From NCBI RefSeq assembly GCF_015234305.1, contig NZ_JADGMI010000004.1, positions 372,001-436,000 of the forward strand: DNA of 64,000 nucleotides. Direction: 5' to 3'. This DNA is from Superficieibacter sp. 1612_C1. GTDB taxonomy: Bacteria; Pseudomonadota; Gammaproteobacteria; Enterobacterales; Enterobacteriaceae. Below the pieces are notes generated by a model. It saw only the letters and a program-made list of their open reading frames with translations. It was not told where the DNA came from and did no database searches. The position numbers and the translations under genes are program-made. Of the stretch, positions 49,587 through 62,445 are shown piece after piece (position 1 is the first letter of the stretch; each line of letters opens with the position of its first letter).

Positions 49587-50609
49587 TCAAAAATCGTATT
49601 TATCGATATTGTCTTTGTTGAACACCACGCGCTCCGGTAGCAGCACGATGCCGTTGCCTTTCGCTTCATAGCTGTAGCCCTGCACGCTGTTTGGCGAGAC
49701 TTCCACCTGGCCGACGCCCGGGATATCCAGCTTGTCTCCGGTATTCATCGGCTTGTTTTTCAGCAATGCGTTAGCGACGTGAACCGAGATTTTGCCCTGC
49801 TGCACCACATCCCACAGGCCGAACTCTTTGACGGTGCCACGCTTCACATACGGACGCATGACGTTCGGCGTACTGAAGCCGACGATGGCGATATTGTCGC
49901 GCTTCAGGTTTTCAGCAGCCTGCGCTGCGGCAGGCAGGGCGTTGGCATCAGGGGCGATAATGGCGTCCAGATCGCCGTACGCTTTGATGATCCCTTCCGC
50001 CGTTTGCAGGGATTTAGTGGCATCGTTATAACCAAATTGGGTGGTGACGATTTCCCAGCCCGGATGATCTTTGGCGATTTTTGCTTTCGCCTCATTCACC
50101 CACTGGTTCTGGTCAGTGACCGTCGGACTGGAGTAGAAGAACGCTACTTTCGCCTTCTCTTTGGTCACCTGATGCGCGGCCATATCCACCAGCATGCCGC
50201 CGAGCTGTTTCGGCGTGCCCTGATCGATGTAGTACGAGCGACATTCCGGTTTGGTATCGGAATCCCAGGTCAGCACTTTCACACCGCGCTGCATGGCGCG
50301 TTTTAACGCCGGACACAGGCCGTCAGGCGACACCGCAGAAACAATAATTGCGTCATAACCCTGGTTAACGAAGTTATTCACCAGCTGGACCTGGCCGGAA
50401 ACGCTCGGCTCGGTCGGACCATCGTAAGTCACATCAATACCCAACTCTTTCCCGGCTTCCTTCGCGCCATTGCCGCCGCTGGTGAAAAAGCCGACGCCCA
50501 CCAGTTTCGGGATAAACGCGATGCGCTCTGCCGCCTGCACCGTGATGGTCGTGGAGGCGAGGCCGAGTGCGACGAGTAAGGTAAGCGTCTTCATGTTTTG
50601 TCTTGCCAT
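49587..50609 (-). CDS. lsrB: AI-2 periplasmic binding protein LsrB
   Basis: 340 aa from the ATG at 50609 with GGAGAG upstream, the E. coli length; an ATG 12 bp earlier has no Shine-Dalgarno. Signal peptide [21 protein letters not shown], cleaved before [10 protein letters not shown]. The mature protein binds AI-2 (the R-THMF form) and delivers it to LsrACD. Ligand-site regions known from LsrB are visible: [12 protein letters not shown] (about 34-45), TYDGPTEPS (about 60), [12 protein letters not shown] (about 88-99), [13 protein letters not shown] (about 111-123) and [17 protein letters not shown] (about 209). In the lsrACDBFGE order. Confidence 0.97.
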   Translation of the reverse strand: MARQNMKTLTLLVALGLASTTITVQAAERIAFIPKLVGVGFFTSGGNGAKEAGKELGIDVTYDGPTEPSVSGQVQLVNNFVNQGYDAIIVSAVSPDGLCPALKRAMQRGVKVLTWDSDTKPECRSYYIDQGTPKQLGGMLVDMAAHQVTKEKAKVAFFYSSPTVTDQNQWVNEAKAKIAKDHPGWEIVTTQFGYNDATKSLQTAEGIIKAYGDLDAIIAPDANALPAAAQAAENLKRDNIAIVGFSTPNVMRPYVKRGTVKEFGLWDVVQQGKISVHVANALLKNKPMNTGDKLDIPGVGQVEVSPNSVQGYSYEAKGNGIVLLPERVVFNKDNIDKYDF

Positions 50610-50636
50610 TTTTCTCTCCATAATTTCAACACGACG

Positions 50637-51635
50637 TCACGCCTGCCGCGCAGTGCGGCGACGTGAGATCCACTCAACGATTTGATGACGGTGCAGGCTG
50701 ACGGAACGACCCACGACAACAACAATCAATAACGCGCCGGACAGCGCGCTGGAAATCTGGTTGGGCACGCCAGCCATTTGCAGCCCCTGCTGTAGAAAGC
50801 CCACCAGTAATACTGCTACGGCAGTGCCGATAATCGACCCCGAACCGCCGTAGATATTCGCCCCACCCAGCACCACCGCCGTGATAGCTGGCATCAGGAA
50901 CGACGCGCCCAGATCGGAGCGGGCAGAGCCAAAATAAGAGACCAGCAGCACGGCGGCGACGGCGGAAGCAACACCGGTCATGGCATAGATGGTATACAGC
51001 GTGCGATCCACCGGCAGGGCGCTGTACTGCGCTACCCGCGCGCTCTGGCCGATCAGAAAAATATTGCGCCCGACGTGGGTTCGGTGCATCAGCAGCCAGA
51101 AAAAGACGCCGCACACCAGGAAGAAGATCAGCGGAACAGGCACGCCGAACGGCGCGAGGTTGGCGAAATCGGTAAACGCGGCGGGGAAGCCGCCGATCCC
51201 TTCATAACCGGTCGCGCCTGACATCCCGGACAGCAGCAGCGCGCTGCCGCCAAACAGATACATGGTGCCGAGGGTGATCACCAGCGGGTTAATGCCGGTA
51301 TAGATAATCAATCCGGCGTTGATCAGCCCGCACAGCGCGCCAAGCAGCAGCGTCAGGATGATGGCCAGCGGTAACGGCACGCCAGCCTGGAATAAGAAGC
51401 CCAGCGCGATGGCGCACAAGCCAATGGTCGATCCAAACGAGATGTCCATCCCGCCGCTGACAATCACCATCGTCAGTGGCAAAGCGACAATCCCGACACA
51501 AATAAAATCGCTGGTGCTGAACAGCAGGACATTCACGTCCAGCAGCCGCGGGTTAATGAAGCCGAAGGCCAGGATTTCCAGCACCAGTAACACGGCCAGA
51601 GCCAGTTCCCAGCTATAGCGTCGCCAGAGGTTCAT
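50637..51635 (-). CDS. lsrD: AI-2 ABC transporter permease LsrD
   Basis: 332 aa, E. coli length 330. RbsC-type inner-membrane permease with about 9-10 hydrophobic segments. [27 protein letters not shown] (about 56-82) holds the GGxDxS motif, [14 protein letters not shown] (about 117-130) and [35 protein letters not shown] (about 251-285) hold the cytoplasmic coupling loop. Pairs with LsrC around two LsrA. Its start overlaps the lsrC stop by 4 bp. Confidence 0.96.
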   Translation of the reverse strand: MNLWRRYSWELALAVLLVLEILAFGFINPRLLDVNVLLFSTSDFICVGIVALPLTMVIVSGGMDISFGSTIGLCAIALGFLFQAGVPLPLAIILTLLLGALCGLINAGLIIYTGINPLVITLGTMYLFGGSALLLSGMSGATGYEGIGGFPAAFTDFANLAPFGVPVPLIFFLVCGVFFWLLMHRTHVGRNIFLIGQSARVAQYSALPVDRTLYTIYAMTGVASAVAAVLLVSYFGSARSDLGASFLMPAITAVVLGGANIYGGSGSIIGTAVAVLLVGFLQQGLQMAGVPNQISSALSGALLIVVVVGRSVSLHRHQIVEWISRRRTARQA

Positions 51636-52678
51636 TGTGCCATCTCCCGTTTTTTATTCTGATGAGCGGATTTACGCACGGGTTTGCGTTGCGGCGGCGC
51701 GGACGGCATAAAGCGGGCGTATTTTTGACGACGCAGGTTTTTTTGCAGCGCGCGACGCAGGCGACCGTCGAATACCAGCACGCCCAGCAGCACCAGACCG
51801 GCGATAAAGTCATTCCACCAGGCCGGAATACGCAATAGCACCAGCACGCTGTCGATTTGCGTGAGGAAGTAGGCACCGAGAATGGCCCCGATCACAGAGC
51901 CTGAGCCGCCAAGTAAGCTAATTCCGCCCAGCACGCAGGCGGCAATGGCTTTCATCTCCAGCCCGGTGCCGGTCTGATTGGGAATAAAACCAATCTGCGA
52001 GGCGAACACGATCCCGGCCAGCGCCGCCATACAGCCATTCAGGGAAAAGGCAATAATCCGTACCATTTCGGTACGCACGCCGAGCTGACGCGCCCCCTGC
52101 AAATTATCGCCAGTGGCGTAGAAATGGCGGCCAAACGGGGTTTTTGCCAGCAGCCAGCCCATCGCCAGCAGCAGCACCAGCGTGAACCAACCGATAGCGG
52201 AAATGCCGAGGAAAGCAGGCGCGGAGAGCTGTTTCAGGCTGGCAGGTAAGCCTTCGATCCACTTGCCGCCGGTCCACAGCAGCATGATGCCGCGATAGAG
52301 TCCCAGCGTGCCGAGCGTGGCGACAATCGCCGGGATTTTCAGCCACGCCACCAGCACGCCGTTAAAGAATCCCGCCGCCATGCCGAGTAACAGCGTGGCA
52401 AAACAGGCGACCGGCAGGCTATATCCGTCATTCAGCATTAGCCCGAGGAGTACCGCGCACATCCCGGTGGTCGATCCCACCGACACGTCGATATTGCGCG
52501 TCAGCATGACCATCGTGGCTCCCATCGCCAGCAGCATTAAAATCTGCGCGCTGCTGAAAATCATGGTCAGCGTCTGCATGCTCAAATAGTTGCTGTCCAG
52601 CGCGCCGGGGAAAACGAACAGGCAGACAATCGCCAGTAGCGCGGTGGCCTCCCGATTATTTTGAATAAATTTCAACAT
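51632..52678 (-). CDS. lsrC: AI-2 ABC transporter permease LsrC
   Basis: 348 aa. Paralogue of LsrD with the same RbsC-type layout: [27 protein letters not shown] (about 58-84), [24 protein letters not shown] (about 114-137) and [38 protein letters not shown] (about 249-286). The C-terminal tail (about 315-348) is strongly basic. Overlaps lsrA by 7 bp and lsrD by 4 bp, so the three transporter genes are translationally coupled. Confidence 0.96.
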   Translation of the reverse strand: MLKFIQNNREATALLAIVCLFVFPGALDSNYLSMQTLTMIFSSAQILMLLAMGATMVMLTRNIDVSVGSTTGMCAVLLGLMLNDGYSLPVACFATLLLGMAAGFFNGVLVAWLKIPAIVATLGTLGLYRGIMLLWTGGKWIEGLPASLKQLSAPAFLGISAIGWFTLVLLLAMGWLLAKTPFGRHFYATGDNLQGARQLGVRTEMVRIIAFSLNGCMAALAGIVFASQIGFIPNQTGTGLEMKAIAACVLGGISLLGGSGSVIGAILGAYFLTQIDSVLVLLRIPAWWNDFIAGLVLLGVLVFDGRLRRALQKNLRRQKYARFMPSAPPQRKPVRKSAHQNKKREMAQ

Positions 52679-54207
52679 GTTGCCTCCTTCGCGTGATGCT
52701 CGCCAAAAGCAACGTGCATAATGGTATCGACGTTAATATCGTCGCCGGACAGCGGCGGACCGCCCAGTTCGCCCTGATGCATGACGTACACGCGATCGGC
52801 CATCTGCTCGATTTCTTCCAGATCGGAGGAGATAAACAGCACCGCCACGTTCTGCTCGGCAATGCTGCGCAGGAGTTGATAAATATCGCTGCGGGCCGCG
52901 ACGTCCACGCCGCGGGTGGGTTCATCGACAATCAGCAGCTGTGGAGAGGCTTCCAGACATTTGGCGATCAGCACCTTCTGCTGATTGCCGCCGGACAGCG
53001 TGCGGGCCGCCTGTTCTGCATCGTTGAGTTTGATATTGAGCGCCCGGTGATAACGCTCAAGAATGGCGTTATCACGCCGGGAATTGGCCCACAGGCCGCG
53101 CTGATTATGGGTCAGCGAACCGACATTCCAGGCCAGCGAGGCATCAAGGTGTAATCCTGAAGACTGGCGGTCTTCCGGCAAATACACCAGCCCGTGTTGT
53201 AAACGCTGGCGCACAGACAACCCGCTGATCTCTTTACCGTTCAGCGTTATCTGTCCCGCCCGTAGCGGGCGGATGCCGTAGAGCGTTTCAGCCAGCTCGG
53301 TGCGGCCCGCGCCCACCAGCCCGGCCAGTCCAAGGATTTCCCCGGCGCGAACCTCCAGGCTGATATGCATAAAGCCTTCGCCGGTCAGATCGTCCAGCGT
53401 CAGCACCGTCGCACCCCGCTCGTTCCGTGGCTGGCTGCCGGGAAGTTCGAGCCAGAGCTTCTGGCTGGCGGAAAGGTTTACGCCGGTAGACGCGGGCGTG
53501 ATAGCCTGAATAATCGCGTCGGTCGTCAGATCCTGCGTTTTCCCGGCCAGTGCGATTTTGCCATCGCGCATGACGCTGACGCGATCGGCGAGCTGGCGGA
53601 TCTCAGGCAGTTTATGGGAGATAAACACGATGCCGACGCCCTTTTTCAGTAAATCGCGCAGGCGGACAAACAGCCGATCGGTTTCGGCCGGGGTCAGCGA
53701 GGCGGTCGGTTCATCGAGGATTAAAATTTGCGAATTGCGCATCAACCCGCGCATGATTTCGACAATTTGCCGATCCGCCACGTCGAGCGTCCCGGCGATA
53801 CTGGCGGGATCAAGCTGGCAGCCTAACGCCGTCAGGAACTGCTGCATTTTGTCGACCGACGCCTGACGCCCCCGCAGGCCAAACAGAATATTTTCCTGCA
53901 CCGACAGACTGGGGAATAACAGCGGCTCCTGCGGCACCAGGTAAATGCCCATCTGATGCGCTTTGAGCGGCGATAAATGCTGGCACCGCACGCCCGCGAT
54001 ATCGATGGTGCCGCCGTCGGGCGGTACAATACCGGCAATGATTTTCATCAGGGTCGATTTTCCGGCACCGTTGCCGCCAAGCAGCGCATGCACCTCTCCG
54101 GCGTGGAGCGTAAAGTCGATGCCCTTCAGGACATCAACGCCGGAATAGTGCTTGCGGATGTCCTGCACGCAAAGCAGTGGGGGTGCAGAAAGATGACTGG
54201 GTTGCAT
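52672..54207 (-). CDS. lsrA: AI-2 ABC transporter ATP-binding protein LsrA
   Basis: 511 aa, E. coli length. A fused double ATPase of the sugar-import class. First domain: Walker [15 protein letters not shown] (about 43-56), signature-region [18 protein letters not shown] (about 134-151) and Walker [14 protein letters not shown] (about 153-165). Second domain: [19 protein letters not shown] with a relaxed Walker A (about 288-306), [16 protein letters not shown] (about 403-418) and [13 protein letters not shown] (about 423-435). First gene of lsrACDBFGE, divergent from lsrR. Confidence 0.97.
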   Translation of the reverse strand: MQPSHLSAPPLLCVQDIRKHYSGVDVLKGIDFTLHAGEVHALLGGNGAGKSTLMKIIAGIVPPDGGTIDIAGVRCQHLSPLKAHQMGIYLVPQEPLLFPSLSVQENILFGLRGRQASVDKMQQFLTALGCQLDPASIAGTLDVADRQIVEIMRGLMRNSQILILDEPTASLTPAETDRLFVRLRDLLKKGVGIVFISHKLPEIRQLADRVSVMRDGKIALAGKTQDLTTDAIIQAITPASTGVNLSASQKLWLELPGSQPRNERGATVLTLDDLTGEGFMHISLEVRAGEILGLAGLVGAGRTELAETLYGIRPLRAGQITLNGKEISGLSVRQRLQHGLVYLPEDRQSSGLHLDASLAWNVGSLTHNQRGLWANSRRDNAILERYHRALNIKLNDAEQAARTLSGGNQQKVLIAKCLEASPQLLIVDEPTRGVDVAARSDIYQLLRSIAEQNVAVLFISSDLEEIEQMADRVYVMHQGELGGPPLSGDDINVDTIMHVAFGEHHAKEATC

Positions 54208-54240
54208 TTTGCCTCCGCTCGCTCAATGATGAGTGCTGGA

Positions 54241-54275
54241 TTGAACAAATGTTTTTTAGAAAATGAATTGTTCAA
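54241..54275. promoter_or_regulatory. Candidate LsrR operator, lsrA side
   Basis: Inverted repeat with TGAACA at 54242-54247 and TGTTCA at 54269-54274 (flanks TTGAACAAAT and ATTGTTCAA). The arms are 27 bp apart start to start. It is centred about 50 bp upstream of the lsrA start. The same geometry recurs at 54408-54441 before lsrR, which suggests one DNA-binding protein; LsrR is the known repressor of both promoters. Confidence 0.7.
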
Positions 54276-54372
54276 AACAGTAGTAGCAAATTGTTTACAA
54301 AAACATCACCAGGATCACATTTCATGAATAAATGAACTTTAATGTGCAAAAAGTTCAGCCACTGTTAAATAT

Positions 54373-54388
54373 TGTGGCGTACGTCACA
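54373..54388. promoter_or_regulatory. CRP-cAMP site in the lsrA-lsrR gap
   Basis: TGTGGCGTACGTCACA matches the CRP consensus TGTGA-N6-TCACA at 9 of 10 positions. The E. coli and Salmonella lsr promoters are CRP-dependent and glucose-repressed. It lies between the two inverted repeats, 165 bp from lsrA and 67 bp from lsrR. Confidence 0.85.
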
Positions 54389-54407
54389 GCGAATAATTGT
54401 GGATGAC

Positions 54408-54441
54408 TGAACAATTGTGTTAATGAATTATAAATGTTCAA
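54408..54441. promoter_or_regulatory. Candidate LsrR operator, lsrR side
   Basis: Inverted repeat with TGAACA at 54408-54413 and TGTTCA at 54435-54440, again 27 bp start to start, ending 15 bp before the lsrR ATG. A repressor here would give autoregulation of lsrR and lsrK, as known for the system. Confidence 0.7.
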
Positions 54442-54455
54442 AGTGAAGCGCTATT

Positions 54456-55421
54456 ATGACGACCAATGACAGCACCTTGATATCGGAATACGGAATGTGT
54501 GAAGAGGAGCAGGTCGCACGCATTGCATGGTTTTATTACCACGACGGCCTGACGCAAAGTGAAATCAGCGAACGCCTGGGGCTTACGCGGCTGAAAGTGT
54601 CGCGACTGCTGGAGAAAGGCCACCAGTCGGGCATTATCCGCGTCCAGATCAACTCGCGCTTTGAAGGGTGTCTGGAGTATGAAGACGCGCTGCGCAGCCG
54701 GTTTTCGCTGCGTAACATCCGCGTCCTGCCCGCACTGCCTGACGCCAATATTGGCATGCGGCTGGGGATTGGCGCATCGCACATGCTGATGGAGTCCCTG
54801 CAACCGCAGCAGCTGCTGGCGGTGGGTTTCGGCGAAGCAACCATGACCACGCTGAAGCGGCTGAGCGGGTTTATTTCCGCGCAGCGTATCCGGCTGGTCA
54901 CGCTATCCGGCGGCGTCGGACCCTATATGACCGGCATCGGCCAGCTGGATGCCGCCTGTAGCGTGAGCATTATGCCCGCGCCGCTGCGCGCCTCATCGGC
55001 GGAGATTGCCCGGACGCTGCGTAACGAAAACAGCGTCCGGGACGTGATGCTGACGGCGCAGGCGGCAGATGTCGCGGTGGTCGGCATTGGCGCTATCAGC
55101 CAAAAAGAAGAGGCGACGATTTTGCGCTCCGGCTATATCACCACTGGCGAACAACTGATGATTGGCCGCAAAGGCGCGGTGGGCGATATTCTCGGTTACT
55201 TTTTTGATGCCAACGGCGAGGTTATCCCGGAGATCAAAATTCATCAGGAGTTAATTGGCCTGAGCTTAAGCTCACTCTCCACAATCCCAACCATTATCGG
55301 CGTCGCGGGTGGCGAAGAGAAAGCAGAATCAATCATCGCCGCCATGAAAGGCAACTATATCAACGCGCTGGTCACCGATCAGGCCACCGCCGCGCGAATG
55401 CTTCAACTGATTGAAAAATAA
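54456..55421 (+). CDS. lsrR: Transcriptional repressor LsrR
   Basis: 321 aa, close to Salmonella and E. coli LsrR (317-319 aa). SorC/DeoR-type: N-terminal HTH (about 30-55: [25 protein letters not shown]) and a C-terminal phosphosugar-binding domain with [16 protein letters not shown] (about 128-143), [13 protein letters not shown] (about 149), VVGIGAISQ (about 208-216) and [21 protein letters not shown] (about 284-304). It represses lsr genes until phospho-AI-2 binds. Divergent from lsrA; lsrK follows 84 bp later on the same strand. Confidence 0.96.
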   Translation: MTTNDSTLISEYGMCEEEQVARIAWFYYHDGLTQSEISERLGLTRLKVSRLLEKGHQSGIIRVQINSRFEGCLEYEDALRSRFSLRNIRVLPALPDANIGMRLGIGASHMLMESLQPQQLLAVGFGEATMTTLKRLSGFISAQRIRLVTLSGGVGPYMTGIGQLDAACSVSIMPAPLRASSAEIARTLRNENSVRDVMLTAQAADVAVVGIGAISQKEEATILRSGYITTGEQLMIGRKGAVGDILGYFFDANGEVIPEIKIHQELIGLSLSSLSTIPTIIGVAGGEEKAESIIAAMKGNYINALVTDQATAARMLQLIEK

Positions 55422-55505
55422 TAAACAAATGAACACTTACCCCTACAAGATGGAGCAGCAACTGACAGGAGTCCAGGTGACGAATAAATAGCCGAGGACA
55501 AACAC

Positions 55506-57098
55506 ATGGCTCGACTCTGTACCCACGCTGAATCAGGGCATTACCTGATGGCTCTGGATGCCGGTACCGGCAGCGTCAGAGCGGTGATTTTCGATCTACA
55601 AGGCAATCAAATCGCTGTTGGACAGGCGGAATGGCAGCATCTGGCGGTGCCGGACGTGCCGGGCTCGATGGAGTTTGACCTGACAAAAAACTGGCAGCTG
55701 GCCTGTCAGTGCATCCGTCAGGCGTTACATAACGCGGACGTTTCACCCGCCGCGATTGTCGCCGTTTCCGCCTGCTCCATGCGCGAAGGGATCGTGATTT
55801 ACGATGGCGACGGCGAGCCGATCTGGGCCTGCGCCAACGTGGATGCGCGTGCGGCGCATGAGGTCAGCGAGTTGAAAGAGCTGTACGACAATACCTTCGA
55901 AGAGAATGTTTACCGCTGCTCCGGGCAGACGCTGGCGCTGAGCGCCATCCCCCGGCTGCTCTGGCTGGCACATCACCGCCCGGATATTTACCGTCGGGCG
56001 TCGACGGTGACGATGATCAGCGACTGGATGGCGTATATGCTCAGCGGCGAGCTGGCGGTCGATCCTTCCAACGCCGGAACCACCGGCCTGCTGGATTTAG
56101 TCACCCGCGACTGGAAACGCAGCCTGCTGCAAATGGCGGGCCTGCGCGCCGATATTCTGTCGCCGGTGAAAGAGACCGGTACGCCGCTGGGGAAAATAAC
56201 CCAACGCGCCGCGGAACAGAGCGGGCTGATCGCGGGGACGCCGGTCATTGTCGGCGGCGGCGATGTGCAGCTGGGATGCCTCGGCCTCGGCGTTGTTCAG
56301 CCTGCGCAAACGGCTGTGCTGGGCGGCACCTTCTGGCAGCAGGTGGTCAATCTCCCCTCTCCGGCGACCGATCCGAATATGAACGTGCGCATCAACCCGC
56401 ATGTCATTCCGGGAATGGTGCAGACCGAATCGATCAGTTTCTTTACCGGCCTGACGATGCGCTGGTTCCGCGACGCCTTCTGCGCGGAAGAGAAGCTGAT
56501 TGCCGAACGGCTGGGCGTTGATGCCTACACGCTGCTTGAAGAGATGGCCAGCCGGGTGCCGCCGGGCGCGCACGGCGTGATGCCCATCTTCTCCGACGTG
56601 ATGCGTTTTAAGCGCTGGTACCACGCCGCGCCGTCGTTTATCAATCTCTCTATCGATCCTGAAAAATGTAATAAAGCGACGCTGTTTCGCGCGCTGGAAG
56701 AGAACGCCGCGATTGTCTCCGCCTGTAATTTACAACAGATCGCTGATTTCTCGGGCGTACAGGCCGATTCGCTGGTATTCGCTGGCGGCGGCGCGAAAGG
56801 CAAATTATGGAGTCAGATCCTGGCTGACGTGACTGGCTTAACGGTGCGGGTGCCGGTAGTGAAAGAGGCGACGGCGTTAGGCTGCGCCATCGCAGCGGGC
56901 GTCGGCGCAGATATCTGGCCCTCGCTGGCGCTGACTGGCGAAAGCCTGGTGCGCTGGGATCGGGAGCATAAACCCGATACCAAAAATCATGAGGTTTATC
57001 AGCAGGCGCGGGAGAAATGGCAGGCCGTCTATCTGGATCAGCGCGGCCTGGTGGATGACGGGCTGACGACGTCGTTGTGGAAAGCGCCGGGGCTTTAA
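55506..57098 (+). CDS. lsrK: Autoinducer-2 kinase LsrK
   Basis: 530 aa, the E. coli length. FGGY carbohydrate kinase that phosphorylates AI-2 in the cytoplasm, trapping it and making the LsrR inducer. [20 protein letters not shown] (N-terminal phosphate motif, about 17-36), [29 protein letters not shown] (about 89-117, over two elements), [13 protein letters not shown] (about 182-194) and the C-terminal [22 protein letters not shown] with the adenosine site (about 421-442). Its 3' end converges on cdh with a 22-bp gap. Confidence 0.96.
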   Translation: MARLCTHAESGHYLMALDAGTGSVRAVIFDLQGNQIAVGQAEWQHLAVPDVPGSMEFDLTKNWQLACQCIRQALHNADVSPAAIVAVSACSMREGIVIYDGDGEPIWACANVDARAAHEVSELKELYDNTFEENVYRCSGQTLALSAIPRLLWLAHHRPDIYRRASTVTMISDWMAYMLSGELAVDPSNAGTTGLLDLVTRDWKRSLLQMAGLRADILSPVKETGTPLGKITQRAAEQSGLIAGTPVIVGGGDVQLGCLGLGVVQPAQTAVLGGTFWQQVVNLPSPATDPNMNVRINPHVIPGMVQTESISFFTGLTMRWFRDAFCAEEKLIAERLGVDAYTLLEEMASRVPPGAHGVMPIFSDVMRFKRWYHAAPSFINLSIDPEKCNKATLFRALEENAAIVSACNLQQIADFSGVQADSLVFAGGGAKGKLWSQILADVTGLTVRVPVVKEATALGCAIAAGVGADIWPSLALTGESLVRWDREHKPDTKNHEVYQQAREKWQAVYLDQRGLVDDGLTTSLWKAPGL

Positions 57099-57120
57099 AC
57101 GGCACCTGTGTAACCATTCA

Positions 57121-57900
57121 CTATCGCCCGCTGTCTGGCCGGGACGACTTCAGGATCGCGCAATTATGATCCTGAAGTTCCTCGGCTGACGCCAGGTTAA
57201 ACATCAGCACATTACGCTCGGTCGCCAGCAGCACCAGCGAGCCGTCACTTTGCTGCGCCATTGCCAGCGCATAACGTCCCATATGCTCCCGCGCGCCGGG
57301 CACCTCTTCCGCCAGCATCATAAACGGGCTGCGCTGCGCCAGCTCATTTTTCGTTACCCGGCGCGCCAGATAATCGTGGCCGCGCAGACCACCTGCCAGC
57401 GGCAGCCAGCGGGCGCTGATGGTGGTCAGGTTGCCGTTCAGATGCGCCCGCACATCGCGGCGCAGGCAGGAGATATGAATGTGGAAGTGGTTTTGCGTGC
57501 GCCCGAGACGGGAATTGATGGCCAGCGAGACTGCCGAATCCGGCACGGGAGACCCATTCTGTTCGCTCAGCACATCGCGCTTCTGCCACGCCAGCCAGAC
57601 GTAATCCGGCGTCTTTGGCTGGAGCAGCAGCGGACTCTCAATACCGTTGATCCGCTGAGTGGGCATCAGCAGGTATTGCAGCGGGCCGTTTTTATCTTTT
57701 AACAGCACGTAGCCTGCCCGCAGATCCGCTTCTTTACAGGGGGCGGGATTATGGTGCTGCCGTTGGCCGGGAATGCATTGCGCGAAAGTGATATGCCTGA
57801 GCGCGTCAGGATTGCCGGAGTGCAACCAGTAAAAACCGCCTGCCGCAAGCCCAACCACCGCAATAAGCAGCACGACGATGACACGTTTAACGTTTTTCAT
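57121..57900 (-). CDS. cdh: CDP-diacylglycerol pyrophosphatase
   Basis: 259 aa from the ATG at 57900 (E. coli Cdh 251 aa); an in-frame extension to 57969 lies in the sbp terminator and is not used. It hydrolyses CDP-diacylglycerol to phosphatidate and CMP. A single N-terminal hydrophobic anchor ([20 protein letters not shown], about 6-25) puts the rest in the periplasm. Landmarks: [18 protein letters not shown] (about 42-59), [17 protein letters not shown] (about 76-92) and the HIT-like [19 protein letters not shown] (about 135-153). In E. coli cdh lies between sbp and tpiA; here the accessory and lsr genes separate it from tpiA. Confidence 0.94.
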   Translation of the reverse strand: MKNVKRVIVVLLIAVVGLAAGGFYWLHSGNPDALRHITFAQCIPGQRQHHNPAPCKEADLRAGYVLLKDKNGPLQYLLMPTQRINGIESPLLLQPKTPDYVWLAWQKRDVLSEQNGSPVPDSAVSLAINSRLGRTQNHFHIHISCLRRDVRAHLNGNLTTISARWLPLAGGLRGHDYLARRVTKNELAQRSPFMMLAEEVPGAREHMGRYALAMAQQSDGSLVLLATERNVLMFNLASAEELQDHNCAILKSSRPDSGR

Positions 57901-57952
57901 TACCCGATCCCTTGATGCTTTTTGCCAAAGGGTACCGCATATTGATGACCAA

Positions 57953-57978
57953 TTAAAAACGGCCCGCAAGGGCCGTTG
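57953..57978 (-). terminator. Terminator after sbp
   Basis: ACGGCCC (57959-57965) / GGGCCGT (57970-57976) with a GCAA loop. On the minus strand it is followed by TTTTTAATT. It ends the sbp transcript after the REP array and 53 bp before cdh. Confidence 0.88.
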
Positions 57979-57994
57979 AGCTCGGTGGAAAGTT

Positions 57995-58155
57995 ATGCCG
58001 GGCGGCGCTGCGCTTGCGCCGGCCTACAGGATGGTGTCAGGCGTTAACATCGGGGACGTTATGCCGGGCGGCGCTGCGCTTGCGCCGGCCTACGGGATGG
58101 TGTCAGGCGTTAACCCTGGTAACGTTATGCCGGGCGGCGCTGCGCTTACCGGGCA
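57995..58155. repeat. REP array with a 66-bp tandem unit
   Basis: The unit beginning ATGCCGGGCGGCGCTGCGCT occurs at 57995, 58061 and 58127, an exact 66-bp period; the third copy is truncated. Each unit includes a REP palindrome and the spacer ATGGTGTCAGGCGTTAAC. Because 66 is a multiple of three, the array stays open as a 63-codon frame with a 22-residue repeat; I do not consider it a gene. Confidence 0.92.
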
Positions 58156-58172
58156 GGTAAGGTCACCCGCGC

Positions 58173-59162
58173 TTAACGCTTGCTAATCTGGTCAAACGTG
58201 CCGCCGTTAGAGAAATGCGCTTTCTGCGCTTTCGTCCAGCCGCCGAACTCTTCATCAATCGTGAACAGCTTCAGTTTCGGGAATGCGCTGTCATATTTCT
58301 TCGCCACTTCAGGATTACGCGGACGATAGAAGTTTTTCGCCGCGATTTCCTGGCCTTCCGGCGAGTACAGGTATTTCAGATAGGCTTCCGCCACCGCCTG
58401 AGTGCCTTTCTTCTCAACCACTTTATCAACTACGGAAACGGTCGGTTCGGCCAGAATAGACTCGCTCGGGGTCACGATTTCAAACTTATCTTTACCCAGC
58501 TCATTGGTCGCCAGCAGCGCTTCGTTTTCCCACGCAATCAGCACGTCGCCGATACCGCGTTCAACAAAGGTATTGGTCGACCCACGCGCGCCGGAATCCA
58601 GCACTTCGACGTTTTTGAACAGTGACTTCACGAACTCCTGCGCTTTAGCCTGATCGCCATTGTTATGGTGCAGGGCGTAGCCCCAGGCGGCCAGATAGTT
58701 CCAGCGTGCGCCGCCGGAGCTTTTCGGGTTCGGGGTGATCACCGAAACGCCCGGTTTAATCAGGTCGTTCCAGTCATGAATTTGTTTTGGATTGCCTTTT
58801 CGCACCAGGAACACAATGGTCGAGGTGTACGGCGCAGAGTTGTCCGGCAGGCGCTTGATCCAGTTTTTATCAATGCGTCCGCGCTCAGCGATGGCATCAA
58901 CGTCATAGGCCAGCGCCAGCGTTACCACATCGGCTTCAATCCCGTTAATCACGGATGTCGCCTGTTTTCCGGAGCCGCCGTGCGACTGACGGATCACTAC
59001 ATTATCGCCGGTCTCTTTTTTCCAGTGGGCGCTAAAAGCTTTGTTGTACTCATCGTACAGCTCGCGCGTTGGATCATAAGACACGTTTAATAGCTGAACA
59101 TCCTTAGCCAGAACGCTGGTTGACGCCAGCAAAAGAGTTAATCCCACGCCCCACTTATTCAT
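58173..59162 (-). CDS. sbp: Periplasmic sulfate-binding protein Sbp
   Basis: 329 aa, the E. coli length. Signal peptide [19 protein letters not shown], then [21 protein letters not shown]. It binds sulfate and thiosulfate for the CysAWT importer. Typical segments: [39 protein letters not shown] (about 57-95, with the sulfate-site Ser/Gly residues over several turns), [23 protein letters not shown] (about 141-163) and [12 protein letters not shown] (about 213). Its upstream neighbour is zapB; in E. coli it is pfkA. In E. coli it is controlled by CysB. Confidence 0.97.
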   Translation of the reverse strand: MNKWGVGLTLLLASTSVLAKDVQLLNVSYDPTRELYDEYNKAFSAHWKKETGDNVVIRQSHGGSGKQATSVINGIEADVVTLALAYDVDAIAERGRIDKNWIKRLPDNSAPYTSTIVFLVRKGNPKQIHDWNDLIKPGVSVITPNPKSSGGARWNYLAAWGYALHHNNGDQAKAQEFVKSLFKNVEVLDSGARGSTNTFVERGIGDVLIAWENEALLATNELGKDKFEIVTPSESILAEPTVSVVDKVVEKKGTQAVAEAYLKYLYSPEGQEIAAKNFYRPRNPEVAKKYDSAFPKLKLFTIDEEFGGWTKAQKAHFSNGGTFDQISKR

Positions 59163-59272
59163 CGCCCACTCTCTGTATGTTGTGTTGTGATGAAGTTAGC
59201 GTGCCAGAAAGACGATCAATGATTAAAGAATAAAAAAAGATTGGCTATAACCGGGAGGAATATAAAAAGGGG

Positions 59273-59298
59273 AAAACCCTCCCTCCGCAGAGAGAGGG
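59273..59298 (-). terminator. Terminator after zapB
   Basis: On the minus strand CCCTCTCTC / GAGGGAGGG, a 9-bp stem with one G-T pair and a TGCG loop, followed by TTTTCCCCTTTTT. It begins 8 bp after the zapB stop. Confidence 0.8.
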
Positions 59299-59305
59299 CC
59301 GTAAA

Positions 59306-59545
59306 TCAGACTTCTTCCATGCGGCCCAGCAGCGCTTGCAGACGATCCTGCCAGCCCTGCTGCTGCTCACGCAGATGATGATTTTCACGCTCCAGATCTT
59401 CACGGTTCTGCTGTGCAGAGTGAACTTCCTGAGACAGGTTGTTGTTCTTCTCTTTCAGCTCTTCGATTTCCATCTGTAACAGAGTGATGGTATCAATCGC
59501 CTGCTGTACTTTTGCTTCCAGTTTCTCAAACACTTCTAATGACAT
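59306..59545 (-). CDS. zapB: Cell division protein ZapB
   Basis: 79 aa from the ATG at 59545 ([18 protein letters not shown]) with AGGAGAGG upstream; an earlier in-frame ATG gives an N-terminus not found in the family. An all-helical antiparallel coiled coil with heptads throughout ([18 protein letters not shown]), bridging ZapA at the Z-ring to MatP on the terminus. It is divergent from glpF, as in E. coli, but followed by sbp rather than having rraA on that side. Confidence 0.97.
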   Translation of the reverse strand: MSLEVFEKLEAKVQQAIDTITLLQMEIEELKEKNNNLSQEVHSAQQNREDLERENHHLREQQQGWQDRLQALLGRMEEV

Positions 59546-59858
59546 CGTCCTACCTCTCCTGAATTGCAAGGCGTTGATGGATATAAATCCTCGTCCCGAA
59601 CACCGGCGACGCCTTAATGAATTAGCACACTACCATAGCTTCGATTGTATGAAGCCCCGCCCTTACTGTCCAGCGCCAACCCGCGCTGTTTGCGGATTGC
59701 GGCAATTTTCAGCCAAAACCTGATGCGTTCGTCGCAAATACCACTTAATTGTTAACCTCTGCGTTAATGAAATGATTCAGCTCTCATTATTTTTCTGGCG
59801 GAAAAATACACTACATAGCGCGAAAACGCTCATTTTGTTGACGCAACACACACTTTTT

Positions 59859-59915
59859 GAGTTCGATATTTCTCGTTTGTGTTCGTTAACGATAAATTAA
59901 CATTAAACATACAAT
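59859..59915 (+). promoter_or_regulatory. glpF promoter region with GlpR-like half-sites
   Basis: The 433-bp zapB-glpF gap has no gene. Near its 3' end, GAGTTCGATATTTCTCGTTTG (59859-59879, listed in part as TTCGAT and TCGTTT) and TGTTCGTTAACGATAAA (59879-59895) resemble GlpR operator arms, whose consensus half is WATGTTCGWT. TACAAT at 59910-59915 preceded by TTAACG with an 18-bp spacer is a plausible promoter. Position and role match the glycerol-inducible E. coli glpFK promoter. Confidence 0.6.
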
Positions 59916-59978
59916 GCTGTATGGTCGTCTTCGACCGTTACGCACATAGTGCTTCTCACCTTGCTTTAGGATCGGATT

Positions 59979-62358
<2,380 letters not shown>

Positions 62359-62367
62359 GATTTTCAA

Positions 62368-62440
62368 AAGTAGCCCCGGTAAGCGTAGCGCCACCGGGGA
62401 GAATTTCCGGGTAACGGCTAACGCCTTACCCGGTTACCTG
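62368..62440. repeat. REP elements between glpK and gltS
   Basis: CCCCGGTAAGCGTAGCGCCACCGGGG (62374-62399; key parts CGGTAAGCG and GCCACCGGGG) is one REP unit. CCGGGTAACGGCTAACGCC followed by TTACCCGG is a second palindrome just after it. This marks the 3' end of glpFK and the right-hand joint of the rearranged block with gltS. Confidence 0.85.
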
Positions 62441-62445
62441 AACTG

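Noticed and set aside
57995-58186. 63-codon open frame with a 22-residue repeat
   Set aside because: Made entirely of REP elements with a 66-bp period; no ribosome-binding site and no protein family.
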